Positions 21,721 through 34,100 of a stretch of 64,000 nucleotides of DNA are shown here, one piece after another. The notes under the pieces were generated by a model. It was given only the letters and a program-made list of their open reading frames with translations. It was not told where the DNA came from and did not search any database. Origin of the DNA: Branchiostoma floridae (lineage: Eukaryota > Chordata > Leptocardii > Amphioxiformes > Branchiostomatidae); contig NC_049979.1 of the NCBI RefSeq assembly GCF_000003815.2, forward strand, positions 5,980,165 through 6,044,164, given 5' to 3'. Within the stretch, counting starts at the first letter, position 1, and each line of letters begins with the position of its first letter. A program made the translations under genes and the position numbers.

Positions 21721-22793
21721 TGTATAAGTATTCCCCAATCAGAGGTTGGGTCCCGAAGATAGAAGTGATGAGGGAGGGAAGCGAGCCAGTTTAAATCCCG
21801 ACCAGTACTACTATCTCAGCTACCCAACCTCTGCCTGGAGAATACAGAGTAACATCTTTTATAGTATGTTCCAAACAGGTTGCGGCCAGGGAAATTTTTC
21901 AGATGCAAATCGCAGCCAATCGTCTGCAAGGTCGATTGGATTTAATAAAGATTGAGAACATGTCAGTGACAATTATTATTAGAACATATACTTTACAGTT
22001 ATTTCAGTCAGACTTTTGTGGGGAAGTGGACAATGTTGTCATTTTTAAAACCTTAACTATTCATATCTCACAATTTAAACTGTTACAGTCACCTACCCAC
22101 TCACTCTCAACTTGCCCTCAACTACCCAAACACACGTGCACCCACACACAACATACTCAATCAGTCATCTTGCACATTTTGCATGCAAGCCAGACTACTG
22201 AAACAACCAAAACACCACTGTTACACTACTAACAGGGCAATCATATTCATGATTGAAATGCCCCTTTTCCAATGCATTTGTATCCTTATTAGAATCTACT
22301 ACAACATAAAACACAAAGAACTGCACATACAAATGAATGATCTTCCCAGCACCACTTTTATTAAAAATTCTCCTCTCTAAACCATTGTTATAAATATAAT
22401 TAGCCTAATAGTTAACACCCTTCAGTGTTGCCAAGAACAAAGTTTGTACAAAAATAACCTACACTGTGGCAACAACCAGCATAGATATAATATCTAGCAG
22501 TGAACTTGCTGATGTCAGCATTTACTTAGTACATATCCTTAAAAGTCATTCAATGTTACAAAAATTCATTATATTCCCAACAAGATGCAAAATACTTCAC
22601 AAATCTCTGATACAAACATCACCATTTAACCCTACCCACCGGGGCGTGACAAAAACACCTGAGTTTTGAGGCTCGCAGAAAACCTTTGAAAAAGTAGTAA
22701 CAACATGTAAGACTAAGACCAAGTAGTACATCAAACAGAAACGCTGGCCATAGTTGTCCAAAGAATTCCATTAAGCAACAATACTTTGCACCA
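21720..22793. other. Intergenic, no gene seen
   Basis: AT-rich, no coding frame with splice context. Minus-strand AATAAA at 22357-22362 is one possible distal 3' end for the kinase gene. Another candidate is at 27441-27446. Confidence 0.3.
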
Positions 22794-23697
22794 AATCAGT
22801 GACTTAAGAAAGCCCTAGCGGCATTTTGCAATATGCCTCCACCTTCGACAGTTCTCATGGACAAAGTTACTGCCATCAAATACACGTATACATGAGCAGT
22901 CAAAATTAACAATGTATTGCTACAAATAACAAGAATTCAGGTAGTTATTCAGATTGTTCATTGAAAGAGAGGCCAATATATTGCAACTACTTGCAATCAA
23001 TCACATTCCAGATAACAAACCAAGTCCGGAAGCACGGACCAATCAGGACAATGATAAGATAGGCCATAAGGAATCAGACCCAACAGCAAAGGAAGATAGT
23101 CCATCTAAGGACAATGTTGAAAATAACATCACAAAAGCCAAATCAGTGACATAAGAAAACCCTAGCGGCATTTTGCCATATTCCTCCACCTTTGACAGTT
23201 TTCATGGACTGTCAAGTTACTGCCATCAAATACATGTACATGAGCAGTCAAAATCAACAATGTTATTGCTATAAATAACAAGAATTCAAGTAGTTATTCA
23301 GATTGCTCATTGAAAGAGAGGCCAATACATTGCAACTACTTGCAAAGAATCACATTCCAGATAACAAACCAAGTCCGGAAGCACAGACCAATCAGGACAA
23401 TGATAAGATACTGTAATTCCTGATTTTTTCCATGTACTGTAATGTTCACGGTTTTCACTGTGACAACTATAACGTGAACTTATCATTACTGATAACAAAT
23501 AAATCACAGCCTTTTTTAATGCGCACTTGCCACGACAGTGAACATTTAGTTCCGAGAACAAGTTAAATTTTCTCGGACCGTGAAAGTTTGGTACCGTGAA
23601 GACAGAGTGAATTATAGTAGGCCATAAGGAATCAGACCCAACAGCAAAAGGAAGATAGTCCATCTAAGGACAATGTTGAAAATAACATCACAAAAGT
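22794..23697. repeat. 345-bp tandem duplication, second copy carrying a TA-flanked MITE
   Basis: 22794-23138 repeats as 23139-23697 at roughly 93-95% identity (shared 'cctagcggcattttgc', 'aaccaagtccggaagcac', 'catctaaggacaatgttg'). The second copy is interrupted after gataagaTA by 23411-23617, an insert with tips CTGTAATTCC and GAATTATAG followed by TA. The empty site in copy one (gataagataggccat) shows exactly what was inserted, with TA duplication typical of Tc1/mariner MITEs. Confidence 0.8.
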
Positions 23698-24870
23698 AGC
23701 ATGCTCCAGAGCAGGCTGCCCTCTCAAAAGAAAAAGGGCGCACCCCGAAGGCAGCCTAGCCACCGGAGAAACTGGTTCTCCAGCCAAGAAAGCACAAGGC
23801 GGTATGAGTGGGGAGACGAAAATGGGGCGTAGGTTGAGATCACGAGAAATCTCTTTCCACGGTAGACCTGTGAAGGGTAGGCAGGCGAAGAATAGCCTGG
23901 TGAGGAATAGCCCTGTGAAAGGAAACAACAAAACTTCTCTGAAGTCTTCACAGAGAAAGCTCACACCGAGGAAAACCTAGGATATGGCAAAACAACAACT
24001 ACACAATCTAGTCTGTAGTTCAAATTCTTATCCACTTTGTAAAAACGTGTTGCAAGTTTAGCACACAAGACAACAGACTTTTTACACAGTCCTTCATTTT
24101 TTTCTGTACATAACTCTGAGAAACAGGAATTTGTGCAGCAATGTGGCTGTGAACAGGACAACTTTTCAAGCTAAAAATCGGAAAATGCAGTCAAGACTCA
24201 AGAACGTCCTGGTGAAATTGAATGTGGAAAGGCACTGATCTGGAAAATCTGACTTTGAGCCTTTTGATTACTAGTATTTTGCAACCCTTCACTAAAAGTA
24301 CAACAGAGTTTCACAAATTTTAGGTGACATGGTCCCTAATTCATCTATTTCTGAATCATTTTATCTATTTTATTTCTCTCTCAGTGACTGAGCACTGCTG
24401 TTCAGAGAAACCCTGGGTACACAGATACAGACAATACAACATTCACTAACATGTAATGATGTTATTACGTCTGCCGCAACTTTGTACAGTTGCTAGTTTC
24501 TAAAATGAAGTAGATTTTCAGATATTCTGCCTGAAGTTTTCTCAACTTAAAAGAGACCAGTGTTTCCTGACTAAAGTCCACACCATCAGCAGTTCATTCA
24601 GATGCAATATTAGTATTCCTATCTCTTTGATTATTTTACTCTTAAAAATATAAAACATGTCTCTGATACCTTTACAAGCTGTCCGTATGTAACACAGCAA
24701 CCATTCCCAGATAAAGTACAAAAACACTATGTTACCATTATAAATTCCCCACAATATCAAAGTATTACTCCTTTCCATCTGGATCTACTTAGCTATTCTC
24801 CATTATAAATACAAGTATGTACAAAACTCTAAAATATATACCTTACTGCAGCTTTATCATTATTCTCATA

Positions 24871-25028
24871 TACTGTAAATCTGTTTACTTGTTTACTTTT
24901 GCAGTGGTTTTAATTCACAGTAAAAGTAAAAAGGAGGTACAGTAGTCATAGAGGCACAGTCATGGTCACAGTGGCGAGGACCCTGCCAAAAAAATAAAAC
25001 CACCGCAAAAGTTTCCACATTTACAGTA
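24871..25028. mobile_element. TA-flanked MITE, tips CTGTAAAT
   Basis: TA-CTGTAAATCTGTTTAC at 24871 and the inverse CACATTTACAG-TA ending at 25028. The interior has 'gcagtggtttt' and 'aaaaccaccgcaaaag', also partly inverted. Related sequence (tactgtaaatttgggtac, gcggcggtggtattttc) starts at 39678, and a right-end-like 'agatttacagtg' is at 44560. Confidence 0.65.
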
Positions 25029-25205
25029 GTGCGTCTCCCTGGTCCCTGCACCGATACATTTATACACACCTGTCATGGCAGCCTTGTCTCTCGTGCAAGG
25101 GTCGTAAGGCAAGGGTCATAGGGCAAGGGTCAACTCCACATGGTTCAAATGCTGCACAGTTCAGGACTTTCTGCACTGGCATTTCAGAATCCCTGCATTT
25201 GTGTC

Positions 25206-25328
25206 ATCTCCAAGCAGATACTGGGGGGGAGACTAAATTGCTACATTTTCCTTGCTGGGGGCAGCTGGACAGAAACGGGCAGCTAGGACAATGAAAGGAT
25301 TCAGCCCTCCGAACATCTGCTTGGAGAT
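25206..25328. mobile_element. 123-bp MITE with ATCTCCAAGCAGAT termini
   Basis: Perfect 14-bp inverted ends ATCTCCAAGCAGAT (25206-25219) and ATCTGCTTGGAGAT (25315-25328), with sub-terminal ctggggggg and cagccctcc roughly complementary. This is the cleanest member of the family in TTL intron 1 and shows the motif is a transposon terminus. Confidence 0.75.
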
Positions 25329-26025
25329 CAGCATTTATGTACAACACACGGTCGGCTCATGGCCTAGTTCAGGGCAGAACTGCTGACATCGGCACGAATC
25401 CAGCTGAGTGGAAGACTTGTTCGGTTACTATCAAGTTGTGGCCCCTAAAATGTGTTTTCTGGGTTAACTTTTCCTATCTAAAGCTACATGACTATTTACT
25501 GTATGTTGTGTAACACTCAGAATCATGTAGACTGAAGGGCCTCTTCTCTGGAGTTATCTTGCACATAGTTACCTGACCTGTGCTAGTTATCTAGCCTTTG
25601 TCAGTTATCTAGCATATGCTAGGTATGTTACCTGTGCTAGCTATTGCATAGTTAGCGGGAAGGCACTTGTGTGAGATCACTTTTACCTACATGTTTATCT
25701 ACCTTTTGTGCTGTACAGGAGTAGCTAACAAAATTCATGTGTACCTACAACTGATACATGTATTTCTTTCTTAACATCTTCTAAGGCAAGAGTCATGGTC
25801 ATGTATTTCAGGACAAGCATTTTTTGCTTGCCGAATTCTATAGTAGGGGCTGGCTCCTGAGGAAGGCACTAAAAGTAGTATGGACTCTGTACCATACACA
25901 TTGTAATGTTGCATTGCATTGCATTGGTCCTGCTGTCTGGGCTGTCTTCTATGGAGAGGTCAACATAAAAGTGCATGGAGAAGGCGGCTGGTCTTGGCTG
26001 GGGAACTAGCACACTGCTCTGGGCT

Positions 26026-26145
26026 CAAGAAATCTGCAGACTGTCCTGGGCTGGAGACCTCCCCTGCAGACTGCCCTGGGCTGGAGATCTCCCCAGCAGA
26101 CTGCCCTGGGCAGGAGACCTCCCCATCAGACCCTGTCGGCTCCGT
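26026..26145. repeat. 33-bp minisatellite, three to four units
   Basis: Units of 'actgccctgggctggagacctcccc' plus 'agcag'. The minus frame is open and would give SSPGQSAGEV-type repeats, but I found no convincing splice link to the kinase gene upstream, so coding status is unproven. Confidence 0.6.
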
Positions 26146-27612
26146 GGCTCGATCCCTGAGATGTCTCCTACAGACCAGCCCAAACTACAGCAGGATCACT
26201 TCCTGTTGGGTGAAGGGAAACGCAACAGTTATACATCAAATCCCTCCTTTCACCACCAATGGCAAGATATTAGCAGATAGGAGGCAAAAATCAGCCATCT
26301 ACACACGTCAGACTCTTCAGGAAAAGTTGAACTGTGCTTTCAAATATGAAAATTGGACTTATGGTACCGAAATTTTCAACTGTACAGCTCCAGTCTTTGT
26401 CTTTGTCAAGGAATGAACATTCAGACTCTTGCTGGACACAAAAGCTACTCAAACAACTGAACAGATTTTGTTGACAAACATTTCAGACAGCATCCACTGT
26501 CTTACATCTGGCTGTTAACAACATTTATCCAGTTACTTGGGTAAGTTTTGTATGGCGTAACCTGTTACCTGGATGTCTAGAGTTTCACTGACAATACTTT
26601 CTCTAGTTTGTTTGCTTAGGTCATCACAACAACCAAATGTAACTTAATGAAAAAAATCAAGACACAGTTTGAGAAATGTGAACTTTTCAGTGTTCTGGTA
26701 GACTTTGAGTATACCTAAAACACTTTGTAATTCTGTTTGATAGCACAGTTCATCAAAATGAAACGGGTGCAGTGACAAGCCACAACTGTAACTGCTGAAC
26801 CCTGTGAGTGGGTTTAGTGAGTGTTCACCGTGGAGTATGCAGGTTCCCAGGGCTGTACAACAAAGGCTTCCCTGACACACTACTAGTTACTGTAGGAGGC
26901 TGGAATTCTACATGTATGATATCGGTAATGCATATCTCCATGGGTCAGAAGGCTATTTTCATTTCTGAACTGTCAACAGTTCATCAAAGGTTTTTGAAGA
27001 TTGATTTTCAATTGATACTATGAGGAAGAAAACTAGGTATTAAAAAGACTAATAAGTGAGCAATTCCTCTTGGTGGAAAATTAGTTTTCGAAAACCTTTC
27101 TGAACACTGATATCTCCAATATCACCCCTCCCCCACTCTACCTGTTTGACTGACTGACTGTAAAAGACTGCTACTTTTACTGCCAGAAGTAGGCAGGTAA
27201 TGTATACAGGCTTTTCATTTGACGTTATCTGCACCATGTTGGACTACAGCGTACGTCCGGTAAACACACGAAGATGTTACTGCTTAATTCAATTACCGCC
27301 AAAATGGTCGTCGGAGGATTCAAATTATAGTTAGTATGACGTCACTGAAAAGCCTGTATATAGAAATATGTATCACTTAAGATAATCTGATTTATATACA
27401 TCAGCCTCCTACAGCAGCCTACAGCAGGTCAGGGGAAACCTTTATTGCCCATCCCTGGTACCAGTGTTAGTAGTCATTAACTCCCGTCACCACCATGTTG
27501 GAACAGGTGAAGCCTCTACCTTGGCTTATCTACAGACAGGTTTCTATCCCCAGCACCCTGCAGGGAGGAAAGTCTGGTTCAGCACTGTCTGTGCAATATA
27601 GGGTTGTGTTAT

Positions 27613-28031
27613 GTGTGCAATGCCGATAGGACTGGGTACCGGTACAGAAAATTCAGATCCAGGTCCGGTTCAGGTCCAGACGATCAGGTCCAGGTCCGGA
27701 CTGAACCTGATTCAGTATGACTCATACTAATGGTCCATTTTACTACAAAGAAATCTGTTTGGTGGAGTATTTGCCTCACACTGGCGCTTTAAAATTATAC
27801 AACGCTAACTGCTCCTGTACAATTGGCTGTAAAACTTGGTAGAAATTACTATAAACTCTACTCTACTTCACTCTTGTTATTTTCTTCCACCTGCAAGCGC
27901 CAAAACGTGTGAATGCCTAAATAATCTGTTAATAAGGCCCAACATCCGGTCCACCTAATTTTTTCAGGTCCGATTTTTCTGGACCGGTCCAATAAGAAAA
28001 GCTGTACCGATACCCACCCCTAGTGTGCAAT
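27613..28031. mobile_element. hAT-like MITE, 401 bp, with GTGTGCAAT target duplication
   Basis: GTGTGCAAT flanks both sides (27613-27621 and 28023-28031). The inner ends are inverted: TAGGACTGGGTACCGGTACAG on the left against the inverse of ctgtaccgatacccacccct on the right. An 8-9 bp target duplication plus TAGGGGTGGG tips are typical of hAT elements. It sits just downstream of the last identified kinase exon. No transposase frame. Confidence 0.75.
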
Positions 28032-28183
28032 ATTGTGCTGCCCATTTGTAACTTTGACAATAAATTTACTTTAAAAGATGACCTGTGCTGAACAATGATC
28101 TGTTCCCAGACACAGTTAAAAACTCTTGGAATAAATACTGATAGGATAAAAACAGCCAAAAACAAACTCTAACTTGTACTTAC

Positions 28184-31100
28184 GTCCACACTATAGTCAT
28201 AGAACTCTAAGTCTTCCTCTGCCTGGTGGTATCCATGAGACGCACTACTACCCTGACGAGGGGACGCGTTGTCATGGAAACTGCCATTCTGGGAAACAAC
28301 ATCAAACACAACTAATTATTAAGGGTGGTAAAAGGTAGGTAGACATCTACTGATCTACACTGCACCTATGACAATATGAAATGACTCCAACGGTCCTGAG
28401 TGGATTTTTGTATACTGGGAAACATCACTGGCACGGACTTACTGGACAGAAGTGTCTTATGTAAAAAAAAAAAGGACAGCTGACATTTCTTTCAACTGCT
28501 TTATTTTCTACTGTTTTTTCAACTGCTTTAGTTCTTTTACTGCTGTAATTCTAGATTTTACCTCATTGTCATGACATCAATCCAGCCTATTGGCTGCCAC
28601 TGTTTGGACACTGTGCAAGCCTGCAGTTCCCGTAACAGCTGCTAGGTTACCTGTCTGTGTCTGTCTGCCCCTTCACTGGCTGCTCTGGTCCTAGGTAGAG
28701 CTTGCCTGGTCAGCTGGCCCCCATGTCCTGCACACACCGCATATCCCTGCACCCCTGGGGGAAACCCCTGGCCCCCTGGGGGAAACCCCTGCCCCCCAGG
28801 GGGAGCTGATCTCCTCCCCGGGGAGGGGGGTATGCTGGTTGCCTGGTGGTTCTGCATGAACTGGATGAGCTCCTGTGCGATCTTCCGCACGTTCTGCTTC
28901 TCCTGCTCCGAGTGTGCCGCCTGCGCTGCCTCCTCACGCCGTTTCTTCGATGTGCGCAGCTGCTGGTTCCGGTACATTCGGGTTGCGCCCTCCTGTGTTT
29001 GGTTAGATATACATTACATTACAGTTATAAACGTGTAGTTTGATATACCCAGGTTCTCCTGAAAAACAGGGTTTTTGTCCCGAGAGTGTATTCCTGGCTA
29101 AATAAATAAAATAAAATGAAGGCAATGTATAACAACAGGACAGCAGTTGTTGATTCCGTTTCATCCGGGCGACACCGTCCTGTGTTTGGTTAGATACACT
29201 GTGATGATGATTGTGGTAGTTAAATTCATTTGCACTACAACAACTTTGATGATTTTTCTCTTTTTCTGTTTTTCTTCTATTGTTAATTTGTTAATCCTTG
29301 CACAGTTATACTATTACATACATACTTTTTACTCATTGCAATTGCAACTTCTTTGCGCAAAATTTAAAAAAAAAGTTGAACCACTAAAATACACATAACA
29401 AATAATTATTAGAACTACATGTACGAAAACTCCGTACCTGTGAGGGTGCTGCTGTGAGCTGTTTGGGAGGCGACATCGTCATGTCGGTCGGGGACATGTT
29501 GTTCCTCCTCTTGCCTCCGCTCACCTCCATCTCTGCCCCCCGCGGAGTTTCCGCCTCCAGGCAGGCGGGCGCGGACAGCCGCAGCGATTGGCTGACATCA
29601 GCAGGTTGCCTGGGAGATGGCTTGTCGTTGCTGGGACTCAGCGCCCGGCTGATGTCCGTGACCGCACCCCCGGCGGACGCGTGGACGTGCTTGCCGCTGG
29701 TCCCCCTCCTGCGGTAGGCTCCCGCCGTTTCCTCCCTCCGTCCTGGTCCCCCCAGGAGCGCCGACACTGACGGCTTGAACGTGTTCCACAGGGTGCTCAC
29801 CTTATTTTGACAAACAATGGTAATATGACCTTTAATATTTGGTGAATATAGGAACTTGCGGCTTATTGTTGTATGCTTGCGAAAAAGAATAATTACTGTT
29901 TCTGTTTTTCATTTGTGGTACAACGTGTGTCTCATTGTAATCCACCATGCCCTAACTGAGATTTGGTCAAAGATTTGATCATTTGCTGTCATCATTTGCC
30001 GATGCATGACAGCTACAGACAGTTCTAAAGAAAAATTCACACAACTCACCGATGACATAAAGGTCAGTGAGCGCTTCCTGTGCCGTGTCGGTTTTCCTGA
30101 CGGTTCGTCCTCTGCCTGGCAGATGTCCTCCAGACTCCGGACCCGGCTGGAGCCGGAGGAGTCCGAAGCGCGCTCCTCCTGCTCCGGAGAGGACTCCCCG
30201 GACTTAATCATCACGTGCTCGAACTCTGGCAGGCTCTTGGACTTCTTGATGCCCTTGATGGTGGGGCTGCGCCCGCGGGCCGTGATCTTGATGTTGGAGA
30301 ACTCCTGAGCGATTCCGGGGGCATTGTTCTCTGTGTGTGCAATGTGGTGCAGTGAATCTGGATCCGTACTTCGGATAGATTTCAGCGACGCTCTCTTCCT
30401 AACCTGCTTGGTCGGGTTGAGCGGCGGCGCGGCCATGTTTGGATCCTGGCCCAGTTGAAGGCCCGGAGGCAAGAGTTTCCGGTTGAACCCGTTCCTGCGG
30501 GCCGGAGGGGTGGGGGGCCCAGGGACGGACGAGGCCCGCTTGAGCCTCTGCACCAGGGGGGTGGGGATCTCGCTGATGAGCAGGACCTCGTCGTCGCTGT
30601 CGCTGGTGTCGACGCTCAGCGGGCTGGTGCTGCAAGCGCTGCTCTGGCCGCCGCAGGAAACTGGCCGGGAACTGTACGAAGCTCGGGAGGGCTGCGATTG
30701 GCTGTCGTTGCAAGATGCTCGGGAGGGCTGCGATTGGCTGTCGTTGTAAGATGCTCGGGAGGGCTGCGATTGGCTGTCGTTGTAAGACGCCCGGGAGGGC
30801 TGCGATTGGCTGTCGTTGTATGATGTTCGGGAAGGCTGCAATTGGCTGTCGTTGTAAGACGCCCGGGAGGGCTGAGATTGGCTGTCGTTGTACGATGTTC
30901 GGGAGGGCTGCAATTGGCTGTCGTTGTAAGACACTCGGGAGGGCTGTGATTGGCTGTCATTGTATGACGTTCGGGAGGGCTGCGTCTGGCCAGTGTTGTG
31001 CGAAGACTGTGAGCTATGGAGTTGCCCAGCCTTGTGGCCCTCCGTCAAGTCGATAACGTCCGCTTCTGACAGCGAGTTTGAGCGGTGGACCGCTGTGCCC

Positions 31101-34100
31101 TCGCTGGAGGGAAGAAGGCTGCTGCTAGTTCTGTGGGGCAGGGTCTGGTACCGGCGCCGGTTGCCACGCCGACGCGGAGACTTGCGGGGAGACTGCGACT
31201 GTCCTGAGTGAGATGCGCCGTGGCTGTTTGCTCGATGACCTTCCGTCACCCCATCTCTCCCGTACAGGGCGTGAGCGGCGTGCTGGGAGTGTTGTGCGGG
31301 GGCCGCGTGAGGCAGGTGTTGCACGTTGTGTTGGTTGTACTGCACATTTTCAGGCTCGGCCGAGTTCAGGCGATGCTTTTGCACCTCCTGAAGGCCGTGA
31401 GGCTGCACCGGACCGTTCCTGTCGTACAAAATACAGGATCACTATATTAGATATCATCACTGAATGGAAACCAAAGTACCATGATGTATGAAACATTTAT
31501 AATATTGCTGGCACAGTGTACAATCAGTATCATCAAAATATCATCCTTTTAATAATCTACTTTTAACACAGGACAAACCATACTTAAAATTGACATAGTA
31601 AGTAAATTTACAGAAAGCTGGTAACCATCCCTGCAGTTTCATAAGGTAGGTCAGGGGAAGTATCTCATCTAATCTGTTTGACAATTTGAGGTACCACAGA
31701 AGATCTGGCCACCAGTTTTCTCCACCCTTCTGGGTTTTCTGCCTTGCCCAGGAACAGAATGCTATATATAGAGTTCACATACCTGGTGTATTGCCAGAGT
31801 TCACATACCTGTTGTATTGCCAGAGTTCACATAAGTTACCTGTTGTATTGCCAGAGTTCACATACCTGGTGTATTGCCAGAGTTCACATACCTGGTGTAT
31901 TGCCAGAGTTCACATAAGTTACCTGGTGTATTGCCAGAGTTCACATACCTGGTATGTTATATCAAAGGGCTACCGGCTATTTAGATACAGATACATACCT
32001 GTTGTATTGCACTGCCCCCGTCTCAGGCTGGTTGTTGTTGTTGTTGTTGGACCTCTGTCGGGACGGCTGGGGGATCCTCGTCTGCCGCGGCGTCGAGTTC
32101 TGACTCGAGCTCGAGCTTCCCCCCGACCCCGTCCGCGACCTGGTGCGGTGCTTGCCCGAGGGTTGCCGCGGAGACGTATTGGTTGCCGGGGCAACGGTTC
32201 CCATGCGGAGGAGGGTTTCGCTGCGCAGGTTCTGCCTGCTGAGGTCGAGCTCGATGTGCGGGCGCTGCCGGTAGCTGGTCGGGTTCACGCCCACGGCTGG
32301 GTAGAACGTTCTGGCAACTGCAGGGGGAATGGATCGGGCATGGTGTGTCAGTATATGTACCTTGAGACTTTCCAGTGATTTCTACATATTTTTCAAAACT
32401 TGCCATATAAAAAGTGAGGTAACATTATAGGTCGGTAGTCCCATAGCCTTTTTGAGGCCGTAGGGGCAGTGGGTCAAAACATCTGTGAGACAAGATACGT
32501 TTCAAAACGTGCAAAACCATCAGAGAAAGCCTAGACATACATAGGATGTTACTCTATATTTCACATGGCATGATGCTAAGACATGATGAGACTTACTGGG
32601 GTGGTCTGCAGGCATGAGGTACCTCATCCCCAGGGTTCTGGCCAGGAAAGGGTGTACAGCTGCCTGCGCCACCGTCATTCGCTCCCCTGGGGAAAAACAA
32701 CAACATTTTTTCTGAAATTGCTTACACAGCAAATGTTCTATCCTCGAACTGTACAGGCTTCATCCTCCATACTGTTATAAACAGCAAAACAAGCATCTCA
32801 CACTTTCCACCCAATTTCTTAGTTTAACTTACTAGTAGTTCAAGAGCAAATGTTGAATCATTAAATGGTCAATGAACATACTTCTGAATCAGAAGGCCTT
32901 GGTTTGAACTCTATTTCTAATGTATTGTACTTACTGGGGTCGTATTTGAGCAGCCCGGCCAGGAAACTGGCGAAGTGAAAGTCCCTGATGTTGTCCAGCT
33001 CTCCCATCAGCCGGTTAATCACTAGGAACAGAAGTTACCATCATCAGCAATATTTATCTATTTATTTATCTTACCTATTTATTATATGTACCATCACTTG
33101 TTTATGGGTAAGGTTCACAGAGCAGACAGTACATCTACATGTTTTTGTATAGCAATATGCCATCACTTGCTCATAGATGTAGTTCACAGAATAGACAGTA
33201 GCAGTTATCAAAGCCATTCCTCCTTGAAATCCACTGATTCCGAATGCCCCAATGTCTTCCTGAGTTTAAAGTGACCATGGTTCACCTACTACAGATGATA
33301 CAGAGCTGACACAAAACAGCCAAACCAAACTGTGTTGAGTGAGCAAGTGAGCGATTGAATGAATGGAGGAATGAATTACTGGGAAGAGAAAAGAAAAAAA
33401 AGGAGGAAGTCCTCACCAGTTTGCTCCGGAAGAGGCCCGTGCACGCTGACGAACTCTCTCAGCTCCGGGAAAAACTTTCCTTCCTCAAACGGATTTAGCG
33501 GAAACGGGCCAAGGATGCCTGTCATCTGGAAACAATATTGATTTATTGATTGTTATATTGATCGATTGACTGTTGTGAAGTTCCAAAGGGAAGGGACCTG
33601 ATAATCAGTGTAGTGTACGGTTGTACTAGACAATAAAAGAAATATAACAAGTTGACCAACCTTTATTAGAATTTCTCTTTTGCTCATTCCGAAGAAAAGT
33701 GGCTTTCCTATATATAACTGGGAAAACAAACAAACAATAGATAATAAGTAACAGAATATCAAACGCATAGCAAAAGCCATGGAATGCTGACATACAATGC
33801 ATAACGTCAATACGGCAGTTAAGTATTTGTACACAAGTATTTTCAAGAAATCGAAGAATGTTAACCTAAAAAATAAAGCTACACAAAGCTGTGTAGTGAA
33901 AGTGAAGTTGCACAGAGCAGTGTAGTGAAAGTGACAATACCAACCTCAGCTAGAATACATCCCAAAGACCACATGTCGATCTCCAGGGCAAAGTTTGGCA
34001 GCCCCATCATCACCTGGAACATAAACAAACAAATAAACTAGAGTTTGGCGACCTCATACCTCCATGAAAATTTAGAGCTTTCGTAAATTTCATGCAATTG

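Noticed and set aside
25919-26416. 165-codon plus-strand frame with CPGLETSPAD repeats
   Set aside because: Generated by the 33-bp minisatellite; the minus strand is equally open and neither links to a gene.
30455-31056. Plus- and minus-strand frames giving AAIGCRCK or TTTANRSPPEHL repeats
   Set aside because: Alternative frames of the 36-bp minisatellite in kinase exon 17.
31686-32378. 230-codon plus-strand frame with YLVYCQSSHT repeats
   Set aside because: Antisense shadow across the donor array and kinase exon 16; the minus-strand exon is phase-matched to its neighbours.
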